From NCBI RefSeq assembly GCF_009903685.1, contig NZ_JAAABI010000003.1, forward strand, positions 1-64,000: a stretch of 64,000 nt of DNA, written 5' to 3'. The notes under the pieces are model-generated. The model saw only the letters and a list, made by a program, of their open reading frames with translations, did not search any database and was not told where the DNA came from. Shown in pieces: positions 36,554 through 45,319 of the stretch. Each line of letters starts with the position of its first letter. Positions within the stretch are counted from its first letter, which is position 1. Source of the DNA: Flagellimonas ochracea (lineage in GTDB: Bacteria; Bacteroidota; Bacteroidia; Flavobacteriales; Flavobacteriaceae). A program made the position numbers and the translations under genes.

Positions 36554-39197
36554 AGGTATAAAATACTTCATCCGACCATACTTAGCACTACTGATTCCCC
36601 TGTTGCTTTTCACTGTTCAAACTTTTGCTCAGGACACTTCCTTTGAGGATGGAAAACGCTATATATTGGGTGGTCTGGAAGTAACAGGCCTTCAAAGCTA
36701 TAACGAACAAACCGTAAAGACGTATACTGGTCTTAGGGTCGGTCAGCCTATTACAGTACCTGGTGATGAAATTAGTGCAGTAATCAAAAAGTTGTGGAGC
36801 CTTGAGCTTTTCAGCAATGTGGAAATGTACTATACAAAAATAGAAGGGGATGAGATATTTTTGGAACTAAGCATTTTGGAGCGTCCTACCTTGACCAACG
36901 TTACTGTTTACGGTGTAAAGAAGCGTAAGGTTGAAGACATTATTAACGATACCGACCTTAAAAAAGGAAAAAAGATTACTGAAAGTTTAATCACCAATAC
37001 CAAAAACTACCTTCAGAATAAATACAAGAAACAGGGTTTCCTGAACGCTAGGGTGAACATTGCCACTACGGCAGATACTTCGGCGACCAATGCTCAGAGC
37101 ATGGTGATCAATGTCAAGAAAGGGGATAAGGTCAAAATACGGAAAATCGTATTTGAAGGAAACGAAAAGCTGTCTGATAAGCGGCTTCGCAAGTCTTTAA
37201 AGAAAACCAAAAAGAAGAAGTTTTACCGTTTTTGGAAAAAATCAAAATACATAGAAGAAGACTATAGGGAAGACCTTAACAGTCTGGTGGACGCCTATGC
37301 TGAAAAAGGTTACAGAGATGCCCGTATTTTAATGGATACGTTTACCAAAGTGGACGAAAACAATATCGATCTTAAGATAAAGGTAGAAGAAGGGAACAAA
37401 TATTACTTTGGAGAAATCAACTTTGTGGGCAACTCGGTCTATACCGATAGGCAATTGAGTCAAGTGTTAGGTATTCGAAAAGGGCAGACGTACAATGGTG
37501 TATTGTTGAAAGAACGCATTGCAGACGACTCCAAACCCGATGCCCAAGACTTGACCAATTTGTATCAGAACAATGGGTACCTTTTCTCAAGCATTAATCC
37601 AGTTGAGATTTCGGCAGCTAATGACACGATTGATTTTGAAATACGAATCATAGAAGGAAAAGAAACCTTTTTAGATCATGTTACGGTGGTTGGAAACGAC
37701 AAGACCAACGACCATGTAATTTTTAGGGAACTAAGAACTAGACCCGGACAGAAGTATAGTAAAGACAACCTGGTACGTAGTATTCGGGAATTGGGGCAAT
37801 TGGGTTTCTTTGATGCCGAACAGATTGTTCCAGATATTCAAAACCCCGATCCCAATGCCGGTACCGTGGACATAAAATACAGCCTTGTGGAAGCCGGTTC
37901 CAGCCAGATAGAACTTCAAGGAGGTTTTGGCGGCGGCGGTTTTATCGGTACTTTGGGACTTTCATTCAGTAACTTCTCCCTGAAGAACATTTTCAACGGA
38001 GAAGCTTACAAACCTGTTCCCATGGGAGACGGGCAGACTTTTGCCCTCCGTTTGCAGGCCAGTAGAACATTTCGTGTTTACAGTCTAAACTTTGCCGAAC
38101 CTTGGTTAGGCGGCAAGAAACCAGTGCGATTCAACCTATCCCTCTCACGTACCCAGCAATTTGCCACCAATTTTGACAATAGTGGTAGGTTGGATGTGGA
38201 CCGTAGCAGGGGTTTTGCCATTACTGGTGTTTCAGCTGGTTTGGCCAAAAGAGTACAATGGCCTGATGATTTCTTTACCGTATCCCATTCCTTGAGTTAC
38301 CAGTTGTACGATTTTGATAATTTCAACAATGGACTTTTCAATTTTGGAAATGGTAGCTCCAATTCTTTGAGCTATACCTTTGGAATATCAAGAAATTCGC
38401 AGGGACCGAGTAGAATCTTCCCATTGAGCGGCTCCAACTTTGAGCTAACGGCAAAATTCACCCCTCCCTATTCACTTTTTGGTTCAAAGGACTTCAAGCA
38501 ATTGAGGGAGGATATTGATTCTACCACAGAACGACTTTTTGAAATAGGGCCCAACCCAGCAAATATAGAGGAGCAGTTGGAATTCGAACAGTTGAGTGAT
38601 GATTTGGAAAGGCTGGAAGAGGAACGATTTAAGCTTTTGGAATTCTATAAGATTAAATTTCGTGGCGACTGGTACACCAATTTAGTTGACAAATTGGTAT
38701 TGCGTACCAATGCCGAGTTTGGTTTTTTGGGAAGCTATAACCAAGATATAGGAAATGTACCTTTTGAAAGGTTTTTCGTCGGTGGTGATGGGCTAGGGAA
38801 CTTCACCTTGGATGGTAGGGATGTAATTCAGCTGAGAGGTTATGAAAACAGCTCACTAACCCCGTTCAGCTTAAATCCAATTACCAATAGAGTAGAACAG
38901 GACGGTGGTACCATCTACAACAAGTTCTCATTGGAGTTGCGTTATCCATTGACCCTGAAACCATCAGCATCCATTTATGCACTTTCATTTTTGGAGGCAG
39001 GAAACGCATTCAACAATTTTAACGACTTTAATCCGTTTGAATTAAAAAGATCTGCCGGAGTGGGGCTACGTATATTTATGCCGGCATTCGGACTCTTGGG
39101 GATTGATTTTGGTTATGGCTTTGATTCAGATGCCAGACCGCAATCAACAGGACCAAGCGGCTGGCAAACGCACTTCATTATCGGACAGCAATTTTAA
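36525..39197 (+). CDS. bamA: Outer-membrane assembly factor BamA
   Basis: An 890-residue Omp85 protein. A signal peptide ends near residue 35 (VQTFA-Q), five POTRA domains span about 45-430, and a 16-strand barrel runs to the C-terminal Phe (IIGQQF). The family VRGY-like lid motif appears as QLRGYENSSLTP. Start is a TTG at 36525 inside uppS (29-bp overlap); no ATG exists before the signal peptide, so TTG is the best choice. It inserts barrel proteins and is followed by two OmpH/Skp genes, the natural chaperones. Confidence 0.95.
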   Translation: MEKLANNLTKGIKYFIRPYLALLIPLLLFTVQTFAQDTSFEDGKRYILGGLEVTGLQSYNEQTVKTYTGLRVGQPITVPGDEISAVIKKLWSLELFSNVEMYYTKIEGDEIFLELSILERPTLTNVTVYGVKKRKVEDIINDTDLKKGKKITESLITNTKNYLQNKYKKQGFLNARVNIATTADTSATNAQSMVINVKKGDKVKIRKIVFEGNEKLSDKRLRKSLKKTKKKKFYRFWKKSKYIEEDYREDLNSLVDAYAEKGYRDARILMDTFTKVDENNIDLKIKVEEGNKYYFGEINFVGNSVYTDRQLSQVLGIRKGQTYNGVLLKERIADDSKPDAQDLTNLYQNNGYLFSSINPVEISAANDTIDFEIRIIEGKETFLDHVTVVGNDKTNDHVIFRELRTRPGQKYSKDNLVRSIRELGQLGFFDAEQIVPDIQNPDPNAGTVDIKYSLVEAGSSQIELQGGFGGGGFIGTLGLSFSNFSLKNIFNGEAYKPVPMGDGQTFALRLQASRTFRVYSLNFAEPWLGGKKPVRFNLSLSRTQQFATNFDNSGRLDVDRSRGFAITGVSAGLAKRVQWPDDFFTVSHSLSYQLYDFDNFNNGLFNFGNGSSNSLSYTFGISRNSQGPSRIFPLSGSNFELTAKFTPPYSLFGSKDFKQLREDIDSTTERLFEIGPNPANIEEQLEFEQLSDDLERLEEERFKLLEFYKIKFRGDWYTNLVDKLVLRTNAEFGFLGSYNQDIGNVPFERFFVGGDGLGNFTLDGRDVIQLRGYENSSLTPFSLNPITNRVEQDGGTIYNKFSLELRYPLTLKPSASIYALSFLEAGNAFNNFNDFNPFELKRSAGVGLRIFMPAFGLLGIDFGYGFDSDARPQSTGPSGWQTHFIIGQQF

Positions 39198-39295
39198 TCA
39201 AAGAAAATTTGTGTTTTAGTAATTTATAAATAACTCATTTTAAATTAATTAGTTATTTTGGCACGATATTTTCTATACAAAATGCGGAACCAAAA

Positions 39296-40132
39296 ATGAG
39301 TACCAAAGTTCTTTTGACAATAGCTGTTTTAATGTCATCGCTATATGGATTCTCCCAACGTGGTGTTCGGATAGGTTATGTGGATATGGAATACATTCTG
39401 GAAAATGTTGAGGAATATAGAGAAGCCACGGAACAGCTGAACAGAAAGGCCGAAAAATGGAAACAGGAAATTGAGCTCAAACAAAGTACTGTTGAGCAAA
39501 TGAAGAAAGACCTTTCGGCAGAAAAGGTGTTGCTTACCGATGAGCTAATAGCTGAGCGTGAGGAGGAAATTCAAATTTTGGAGACTGAAATGCTGAAATA
39601 CCAACAAGACCGTTTCGGCCCTCAAGGGGATTTGGTCCTGCAAAAACAGCTATTGATACAGCCCATACAGGACCAAGTGTTTAACGAGGTACAAAAAATC
39701 GGCGGTAATAAAAGATATGATTTTATTTTCGATAAATCGGCAGATGTTGTAATGTTGTACTCCGAAAAAAGACATGACATCAGTGATTTGGTTTTGAGGG
39801 AAATAGGACGTACCAGAAAGGTAAGCGCTTCCAACAAAAAGGCCAAGGAAAAGAGTCGACTGGACAAGTTCAAGCAGGAAGAGGAAGCCACAGATGAACA
39901 AATCAGTGAGGCCCTTAAAGAAAGACAAGCGAAAGCTGAAGAAAATAGAGAGACCAAGGCCAAGGCAGCTGAAGACCGGAGAACCGAGCAACTAAGACTA
40001 AGGGAAGAACGAAAAAAGGCCTACGAGGCAAGAAGAAAAAAATTATTGGAAGAGCGCGAGGCCAAACGTAAAGAGAAATTGGAAGAACGGAAAAAAGCGC
40101 AGGAACAGACAAAAGATTCAATACAACAATAA
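39296..40132 (+). CDS. OmpH/Skp-like periplasmic chaperone, long form
   Basis: A 278-residue protein. Signal peptide (cleaved near GFS-Q, residue 20), then the OmpH opening VRIGYVDMEYILENV. After a helical tentacle section the C-terminal third (from about 190) is almost purely Lys/Glu/Arg/Ala coiled coil. Skp family trimers hold unfolded outer-membrane proteins for BamA. The second, shorter paralogue follows after 45 bp. Confidence 0.88.
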   Translation: MSTKVLLTIAVLMSSLYGFSQRGVRIGYVDMEYILENVEEYREATEQLNRKAEKWKQEIELKQSTVEQMKKDLSAEKVLLTDELIAEREEEIQILETEMLKYQQDRFGPQGDLVLQKQLLIQPIQDQVFNEVQKIGGNKRYDFIFDKSADVVMLYSEKRHDISDLVLREIGRTRKVSASNKKAKEKSRLDKFKQEEEATDEQISEALKERQAKAEENRETKAKAAEDRRTEQLRLREERKKAYEARRKKLLEEREAKRKEKLEERKKAQEQTKDSIQQ

Positions 40133-40177
40133 ATATTGAAACACTAAAATTAACATTCAAAATAGTAACTTAGAATC

Positions 40178-40687
40178 ATGAAAAATGTAAAGAAGATTGC
40201 TGTAGCCCTAGTTTTATTTGTAGCAGCTACGGGGTTTGTAAATGCACAGAGCAAGGTTGCCCACATCAATGTGCAACAATTGTTATCTGAAATGCCGGAG
40301 ATGAAATCAGCACAGGCAGAACTGAAAAAACTGCAAGAAACGTATAGGGCAGACATTGAGAGTTCCATGACGGAACTTAGAAATAAGTACACCCAATACT
40401 CCAATGAAGCCACTTCAAAGTCCGAGGAGGAAAATCAAAAAAGGGCAGTGGAACTCCAAGGGTTCGAAAAAAACATTCAGGAAGCTGAGCAGGCAGCAAT
40501 GCAAGAAATGCAAAAAAAGCAACAAGAACTTTTTGCACCCATATCCGATAAGGCAAAAGCAGCCATAGAAAAGGTGGCCGCTGCACAAGGGTTCGATTAT
40601 GTAATCGACGCCAGCCCAGGATTGAGCCTTATCGTGGCTAAAGGAAAAGACCTTTTACCTTCCGTAAAACAAGAATTGGGTTTTTAA
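40178..40687 (+). CDS. OmpH/Skp-like periplasmic chaperone, short form
   Basis: A 169-residue Skp-type protein: signal peptide to VNA-Q (about residue 24), KVAHINVQQLLSEMPEM, helical coil, and the typical end GFDYVIDASPGLSLIVAKGKDL. It is a paralogue of the previous gene without the charged tail. It closes the CBS-nadK-uppS-bamA operon, followed by a terminator. Confidence 0.9.
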   Translation: MKNVKKIAVALVLFVAATGFVNAQSKVAHINVQQLLSEMPEMKSAQAELKKLQETYRADIESSMTELRNKYTQYSNEATSKSEEENQKRAVELQGFEKNIQEAEQAAMQEMQKKQQELFAPISDKAKAAIEKVAAAQGFDYVIDASPGLSLIVAKGKDLLPSVKQELGF

Positions 40688-40713
40688 AAGCTACGTTACA
40701 CCAAATTTTGAAG

Positions 40714-40747
40714 ACCGCTTTGCCCTTTGGACAAAGCGGTTTTTTTA
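40714..40747 (+). terminator. Terminator between ompH and murI
   Basis: ACCGCTTTG and CAAAGCGGT form a 9-bp stem with a nine-base loop, then a run of T. It closes the envelope operon. Confidence 0.9.
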
Positions 40748-40762
40748 TTTCAACTTAGCTGC

Positions 40763-40770
40763 TATTTTTG
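40763..40770 (+). promoter_or_regulatory. Candidate -7 element for murI
   Basis: TATTTTTG matches TAnnTTTG, but lies only 3 bp before the ATG; a transcript from it would be leaderless. The -33 TTG is missing. Confidence 0.25.
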
Positions 40771-40773
40771 GAC

Positions 40774-41553
40774 ATGCATGAACCCATAGGTATTTTTGAT
40801 TCTGGAGTTGGGGGTACATCCATTTGGAAGGAAATCGTTAAAAAACTTCCCTATGAAGATACCGTGTACTTGGCTGATAGTGCCAATGCCCCCTATGGTG
40901 GCAAAACGGAGAAGGAAATTCTTGCCCTGAGTATCAAGAATACCGAGCTGCTGCTTACAAAAAACTGTAAGATTATCGTAGTCGCATGTAATACCGCCAC
41001 TACGAATGCCATTGCACAGTTAAGGGCCAACTATAACATACCTTTTATCGGTATTGAACCAGCAATTAAGCCCGCAGCACTTCAAACAAAGACCAAAAAA
41101 GTGGGTGTATTGGCCACCAAGGGAACACTTTCCAGTAGTTTGTTCCATAACACATCCAAACTGTTTGCGCAAGGAATAACCATCATCGAACGTGAAGGAA
41201 AAGGGTTGGTTGAACTTATTGAAGCCGGGCAAACCGATTCAAAAGCCATGCAAAACCTACTCGCGGAATACATTGATCCTATGTTGGAGCAAAACATAGA
41301 TAGCCTCGTTTTGGGATGTACGCACTATCCCTATTTAATACCTGTACTAAAGAAAATGCTTCCGGGTGATATCAAAATTATCGATTCAGGTGAAGCGGTG
41401 GCGAGACAGACCTATGCCGTACTTAAAAAAGAAGGGCTGTTGTCTGATAGAAAAGGAACCCCAACCCACATTTTTTACAGTAACTCGAATACCGCGGTAC
41501 TTGAAAATCTTGTACAAAGTCCCAATTCCGAGATTTTTTCTATGGATTTCTAA
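40774..41553 (+). CDS. murI: Glutamate racemase
   Basis: A 259-residue enzyme converting L- to D-glutamate for peptidoglycan. GIFDSGVGGTS with Asp9/Ser10, catalytic Cys72 in VACNTATT and Cys182 in LGCTHYPYL are all present. Start at 40774 (MHEPIGIFDSG) rather than two codons earlier. It follows the envelope operon after a terminator and converges on folA with a 3-bp gap. Confidence 0.96.
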   Translation: MHEPIGIFDSGVGGTSIWKEIVKKLPYEDTVYLADSANAPYGGKTEKEILALSIKNTELLLTKNCKIIVVACNTATTNAIAQLRANYNIPFIGIEPAIKPAALQTKTKKVGVLATKGTLSSSLFHNTSKLFAQGITIIEREGKGLVELIEAGQTDSKAMQNLLAEYIDPMLEQNIDSLVLGCTHYPYLIPVLKKMLPGDIKIIDSGEAVARQTYAVLKKEGLLSDRKGTPTHIFYSNSNTAVLENLVQSPNSEIFSMDF

Positions 41554-41556
41554 AGG

Positions 41557-42048
41557 CTATTTCCGCTTGTAGGTAAGGAACGTAAAGTCATGATTGTGTT
41601 TATCATCCTTCAGATGATGGGCCTCCTTGACCAAAGTCCATTGGGTCTCATCAATTTCGGGAAAAAAAGTATCGGCTTCAAAAGAAGTATGAATTCTCGT
41701 TAACTCAATATTGGTGGCATGGGCCATGGCCTGACTGTAGATTTCACCACCACCAATAATAAAAGCCGCCTCATTTTCTTCGACCAAATCCAGGGCTGCC
41801 CCAAGAGAATGTACCACTGTACATGGAAATTTGGGAACATAATTCCTGTCACGTGTTATAACGATATGTTCCCTTTGGGGAAGAGGCTTGGGAAAACTCT
41901 CCAAGGTTTTTCGGCCCATAATGATTTTATGGCCAGAAGTCAAGGCCTTAAACCGTTTGAAATCATCGGGAAGATGCCATGGAAGGTCATTGTCCTTACC
42001 CAAGGCATTGTTCTCTCCAGCCGCGGCAATAATAATGAGTTTCTTCAA
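41557..42048 (-). CDS. folA: Dihydrofolate reductase
   Basis: A 163-residue DHFR making tetrahydrofolate from dihydrofolate with NADPH. IIAAAGENNALGKDNDLPWHLPDD contains the Trp and Asp of the active site, followed by IIMGRKTLESF and FIIGGGEIYSQA. The start is a TTG at 42048 that overlaps the stop of the 2TM gene (TTGA); no ATG precedes it, and the family begins exactly here. Translational coupling to the 2TM protein gene is likely. Confidence 0.95.
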   Translation of the reverse strand: MKKLIIIAAAGENNALGKDNDLPWHLPDDFKRFKALTSGHKIIMGRKTLESFPKPLPQREHIVITRDRNYVPKFPCTVVHSLGAALDLVEENEAAFIIGGGEIYSQAMAHATNIELTRIHTSFEADTFFPEIDETQWTLVKEAHHLKDDKHNHDFTFLTYKRK

Positions 42049-42437
42049 GGTTCTTTTTTTTTATTGACCTTGGACAACGGAAAATCCGTTTCAATCTCCT
42101 TTTGTATTTCAGAAATACGCTCTTTTTGCTTGGCTACAAGGCGTTCCCGCTGCTGACGTTCCCACTCCTGACCCATGAACTTCTGGGTAACGAACACATT
42201 AAAGGCGTGTACCACTAGCAAAAAGGCCCAGATTAAAATCGCCCACAAAAACCAATCATAAGACTCACCATACTTGAAGATTTTGTTGATTAAGATCAAG
42301 AAAACGCTCCCAATCAAAAAAATGACCAAATGGGAGAACACTCGCTTTTTCTGCTTGATGCGTTTTTGGGCATTTTCCAGCAGTTCGTGTTGTTCAAGAT
42401 TAATGGAGCGCTCTTTCTTTTTTCCGAAGGACAACAT
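42045..42437 (-). CDS. 2TM-domain protein
   Basis: A 130-residue protein with a charged N-terminus, two closely spaced membrane segments (about 35-55 and 65-87) and a basic coiled tail ending KKKEP. This is the 2TM domain family of Bacteroidota, sometimes fused to LytTR regulators; here it stands alone. Its stop overlaps the folA start. Role unknown. Confidence 0.8.
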   Translation of the reverse strand: MLSFGKKKERSINLEQHELLENAQKRIKQKKRVFSHLVIFLIGSVFLILINKIFKYGESYDWFLWAILIWAFLLVVHAFNVFVTQKFMGQEWERQQRERLVAKQKERISEIQKEIETDFPLSKVNKKKEP

Positions 42438-42491
42438 GGAATGGCTATCTTTAATAACAAATATAGTTGAATTGATTCCAATAGTTGTTCA

Positions 42492-43586
42492 ATGCAAAAT
42501 TTAAGAAAGAAATTTCCGGTTCTCCAACAATGCATTTATGCAAACACTGCTGCCACAGGTCTTTTAAGTGAAGATTTGATGGAATGGCGGCAAGGGCATG
42601 ATTTGGACTACTTGATAGGAGGTAGCGAGGTAAAGATGAAGAATTTTGAAAAAATTCCAGATATCCGAAGTACCGTAGGTGATTTTTTTCATTGTCATCC
42701 TGATGATGTAGCCTTGGTTCCCAATTTCAGTATGGGACTCAATATTATTTTGGAAGGACTCCCGAAAAACCAAAAAGCATTACTACTGAAAGAGGATTAC
42801 CCCTCCCTGAACTGGCCTTTCGAGTCGAGAAATTTTAAAAGGGAATATGTGGAAATAGACCATCGATTGGAAGAGCGTATTTACGACAAAGTTGCTGGTG
42901 GAGCGATTGATGTTTTGGCATTGAGTGTGGTACAGTGGGTCAATGGAATAAAGATAGACCTGGAATTTCTCAAGAAGCTAAAAAAAGACTTTCCCAACCT
43001 CATGTTAATTGCAGACGGCACCCAATTTTGTGGCACGGAACCCTTTAATTTTGGGAACTCGGGAATCGATATATTGGGCAGCAGTGGCTATAAATGGCTC
43101 TTGGCGGGATTTGGCAACGGTTTTTTTCTGGTCAAGGATGAGGTTAAAAACAGGTTCGACCTAAAGTTTACCGGATATGGTTCCGTAGCTGGAGATTTAA
43201 GCAAAAGAGAAAATATTCCGTTTTGCAGGCACCTGGAACCAGGTCATTTGGCTTCATTAAATTTTGGCAGTCTCAGCTTTGGCCTGGACTTCCTGAATGA
43301 AATAGGTGTTAAACACATACAGGCACAACTGAGTCGATTGTCCAAAAAATCAATAGAACAATTTTCTGCTTTGGGACTTTTGGAAGAGGCAGTGGTGCAA
43401 CGGAAACAGCACAGTACCATTTTTAATGTTAGTGGAGACAAAGCATTATTTCATCAATTGAGAGACAAAGAGGTGGTCTGCTCTCTTCGTGGAAAGGGAA
43501 TTCGGCTGAGTTTTCACTTCTATAATACCGAAGATGAGATTGAGACCATTGCGAAAATACTGAAAGCCAACAGCGCAAAATTGTGA
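42492..43586 (+). CDS. Class V aminotransferase (PLP enzyme)
   Basis: A 364-residue fold-type I PLP enzyme of the cysteine desulfurase/isopenicillin-epimerase-like group. It opens with YANTAATGLLS, has IADGTQFCGTEPF with the PLP-N1-binding Asp, and SSGYKWLLAGFGNGFF with Schiff-base Lys201. The IscS catalytic Cys loop is not seen, so a desulfurase is unlikely. Divergent from the 2TM-folA pair; a shared AT-rich spacer of 54 bp holds a TATATTTG -7 element facing the 2TM gene. Confidence 0.85.
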   Translation: MQNLRKKFPVLQQCIYANTAATGLLSEDLMEWRQGHDLDYLIGGSEVKMKNFEKIPDIRSTVGDFFHCHPDDVALVPNFSMGLNIILEGLPKNQKALLLKEDYPSLNWPFESRNFKREYVEIDHRLEERIYDKVAGGAIDVLALSVVQWVNGIKIDLEFLKKLKKDFPNLMLIADGTQFCGTEPFNFGNSGIDILGSSGYKWLLAGFGNGFFLVKDEVKNRFDLKFTGYGSVAGDLSKRENIPFCRHLEPGHLASLNFGSLSFGLDFLNEIGVKHIQAQLSRLSKKSIEQFSALGLLEEAVVQRKQHSTIFNVSGDKALFHQLRDKEVVCSLRGKGIRLSFHFYNTEDEIETIAKILKANSAKL

Positions 43587-43728
43587 TTTGGAAAAAAATA
43601 CTTCTCAATATTAATAAGGTAACCCTATTGTTAGGATTATTTTATCAATATGATAAATCGAGCTTAACTTATTGTAAATAAGAGGTTTTATATTTTGTTT
43701 TGCCTTAAAATCTAAAAGAGCTGAAACC

Positions 43729-44025
43729 ATGGCAATAAAAAAACAATACCTAAAGAGCAAGCCGGTATGTAAAGTTACATTTACCGTGCCAGCAGAAGAA
43801 GCAAAGAAAGTAGCTGTTGTTGGCGATTTCAACAACTGGAACCCAAAAGGCAGTATGCTAAAGAAATTAAAGAACGGAACTTTTAAAGGCACTTTTGACC
43901 TTCCAAAAGAAAACACTTTCGAGTTCCGATATATTGTAGACGGTAACTACATTAATGATGAAGCCGCCGATCGTTACCAATGGAACGATTATGCGGGTAC
44001 TGAGAATGCCGTTATTGAATTGTAA
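43729..44025 (+). CDS. Isoamylase-N / CBM48-like small protein
   Basis: A 98-residue protein that is one beta-sandwich of the early-set/glycogen-binding (CBM48) type: KVTFTVPAEEAKKVAVVGDFNNWNP, then FKGTFDLPKENTFEFRYIVDG. Stand-alone CBM48 proteins of this size are common in Bacteroidota; a role in glycogen-related regulation is a guess. No catalytic domain. Confidence 0.87.
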   Translation: MAIKKQYLKSKPVCKVTFTVPAEEAKKVAVVGDFNNWNPKGSMLKKLKNGTFKGTFDLPKENTFEFRYIVDGNYINDEAADRYQWNDYAGTENAVIEL

Positions 44026-44049
44026 ACATTAAAAAATCGCCATTGGGGC

Positions 44050-44331
44050 TTATTCCTCAATGGCGACTCCTTTCCAAAAGGCGACGTGTCCTTTGATGGA
44101 CTTGGCCAATTCGCTTGTCTCTGGATAGTACCAGGCGGCATCAGGGTTTTCTTTTCCATCCACGTCTAGGGAATAATACGATGCCATACCTTTCCATGGA
44201 CAGGTGGTATGGGTGTCGCTCGACTTGAAGTATTCTTTTTTGATGCTTTCCGGAGGAAAGTAGTGGTTGTTTTCAATGACAACGGTATTATCACTTTCCG
44301 CAATTACAGTATTGTTCCAAATGGCTTTCAT
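44050..44331 (-). CDS. DUF427 domain protein
   Basis: A 93-residue single-domain protein: MKAIWNNTVIAESDNTVVIENNHYFP, HTTCPWKGMASYYSLDVDG and AAWYYPETSELAKSIKGHVAFW, the complete DUF427 signature including the conserved CPWKG. The domain resembles small beta-barrels of unknown function. It lies three bases downstream of egtD in the same direction, so it is part of the ergothioneine operon. Confidence 0.9.
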   Translation of the reverse strand: MKAIWNNTVIAESDNTVVIENNHYFPPESIKKEYFKSSDTHTTCPWKGMASYYSLDVDGKENPDAAWYYPETSELAKSIKGHVAFWKGVAIEE

Positions 44332-44334
44332 AGC

Positions 44335-45303
44335 TTATTTCTTAAAAACATAGTTTTTATAATTTTCCTGATGGTCAGAGAAAGAGGTCACAATCTTTAA
44401 TCCTGACTTTTCGGCCAACCATTCCACTACCTCATCATCATACTTTTGTGAAATTTCCGTGTGAATGGTCTCCCAGCGTTTCAGTTGCACTTCCAGTTCC
44501 AAGCTTTCAATGTAAACGGTTTGGTCTACATTGGAGACCAAATAACTCTTTGCCGTTCCCGTTTCGGGGTCATAGACTTCCCAGTGTAAAAAATTATCTA
44601 CCTCGAAATTACCGCCCATTTCCTTATTGATGCGCACCAAGATGTTCTTGTTGAAAGCTTCCGTAATACCTGTCTTGTCGTTATAGGCATCCAAAATGGT
44701 CTGGGGATGCTTTTTTTGGTCAAAACCCATGAAAATCAAATCATCTTTATTGATTGCGTCCTTCATGTTTTGCAAAAAATCAACAGCCACGGGATGCAAT
44801 AAGTTTCCAATATTGGATCCTAAAAACAGGATAACCTTCCTTCGTCCATTTGTTTCACCAATATTCTTTAGGGTTTCAAAGTAGGTTCCTTGCAGTGGGT
44901 GAATGGTAATATTGGGAATTTCGCTTTTGAGGGATTGTGTGAGCTGGTGCAGCGCGTTATGGCTGATGTCAATGGGGCGATAATCAAACGGGATATTTTG
45001 GTTTATCAAGTGCTCTAGCAATATTTTGGTCTTTTTCCCATCTCCTGCACCCAATTCAAATAGGCTAAAGGGTTCTTCATTATTGGTAAAGAGCGATACA
45101 ATTTCTTCCTTATGGATCTCAAGAATATCAAATTCGCAATTGGTAAGATAATATTCAGGCATCGCCATGATGTCCTGAAAAAGTTTATCCCCTACTTCAT
45201 CATAAAAATACTTGGAGGATAAATGTTTGGGATAATTTGTTAGCCCTTCATATACTTCTTGCTCAAAAGCTGAGGTAAAAACCGGAATCTTTTCGTTTTG
45301 CAT
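44335..45303 (-). CDS. egtD: L-histidine N-alpha-methyltransferase EgtD
   Basis: A 322-residue SAM methyltransferase that trimethylates histidine to hercynine, the first step to ergothioneine. The SAM motif is LFELGAGDGKKTKILLEHL near residue 80; LGSNIGN and MGFDQKKHPQTILDAYNDKTG follow, as in EgtD. Length is family-typical. It lies 16 bp after egtB on the same strand. Confidence 0.95.
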   Translation of the reverse strand: MQNEKIPVFTSAFEQEVYEGLTNYPKHLSSKYFYDEVGDKLFQDIMAMPEYYLTNCEFDILEIHKEEIVSLFTNNEEPFSLFELGAGDGKKTKILLEHLINQNIPFDYRPIDISHNALHQLTQSLKSEIPNITIHPLQGTYFETLKNIGETNGRRKVILFLGSNIGNLLHPVAVDFLQNMKDAINKDDLIFMGFDQKKHPQTILDAYNDKTGITEAFNKNILVRINKEMGGNFEVDNFLHWEVYDPETGTAKSYLVSNVDQTVYIESLELEVQLKRWETIHTEISQKYDDEVVEWLAEKSGLKIVTSFSDHQENYKNYVFKK

Positions 45304-45319
45304 AAAAACTGTGTCGTAA

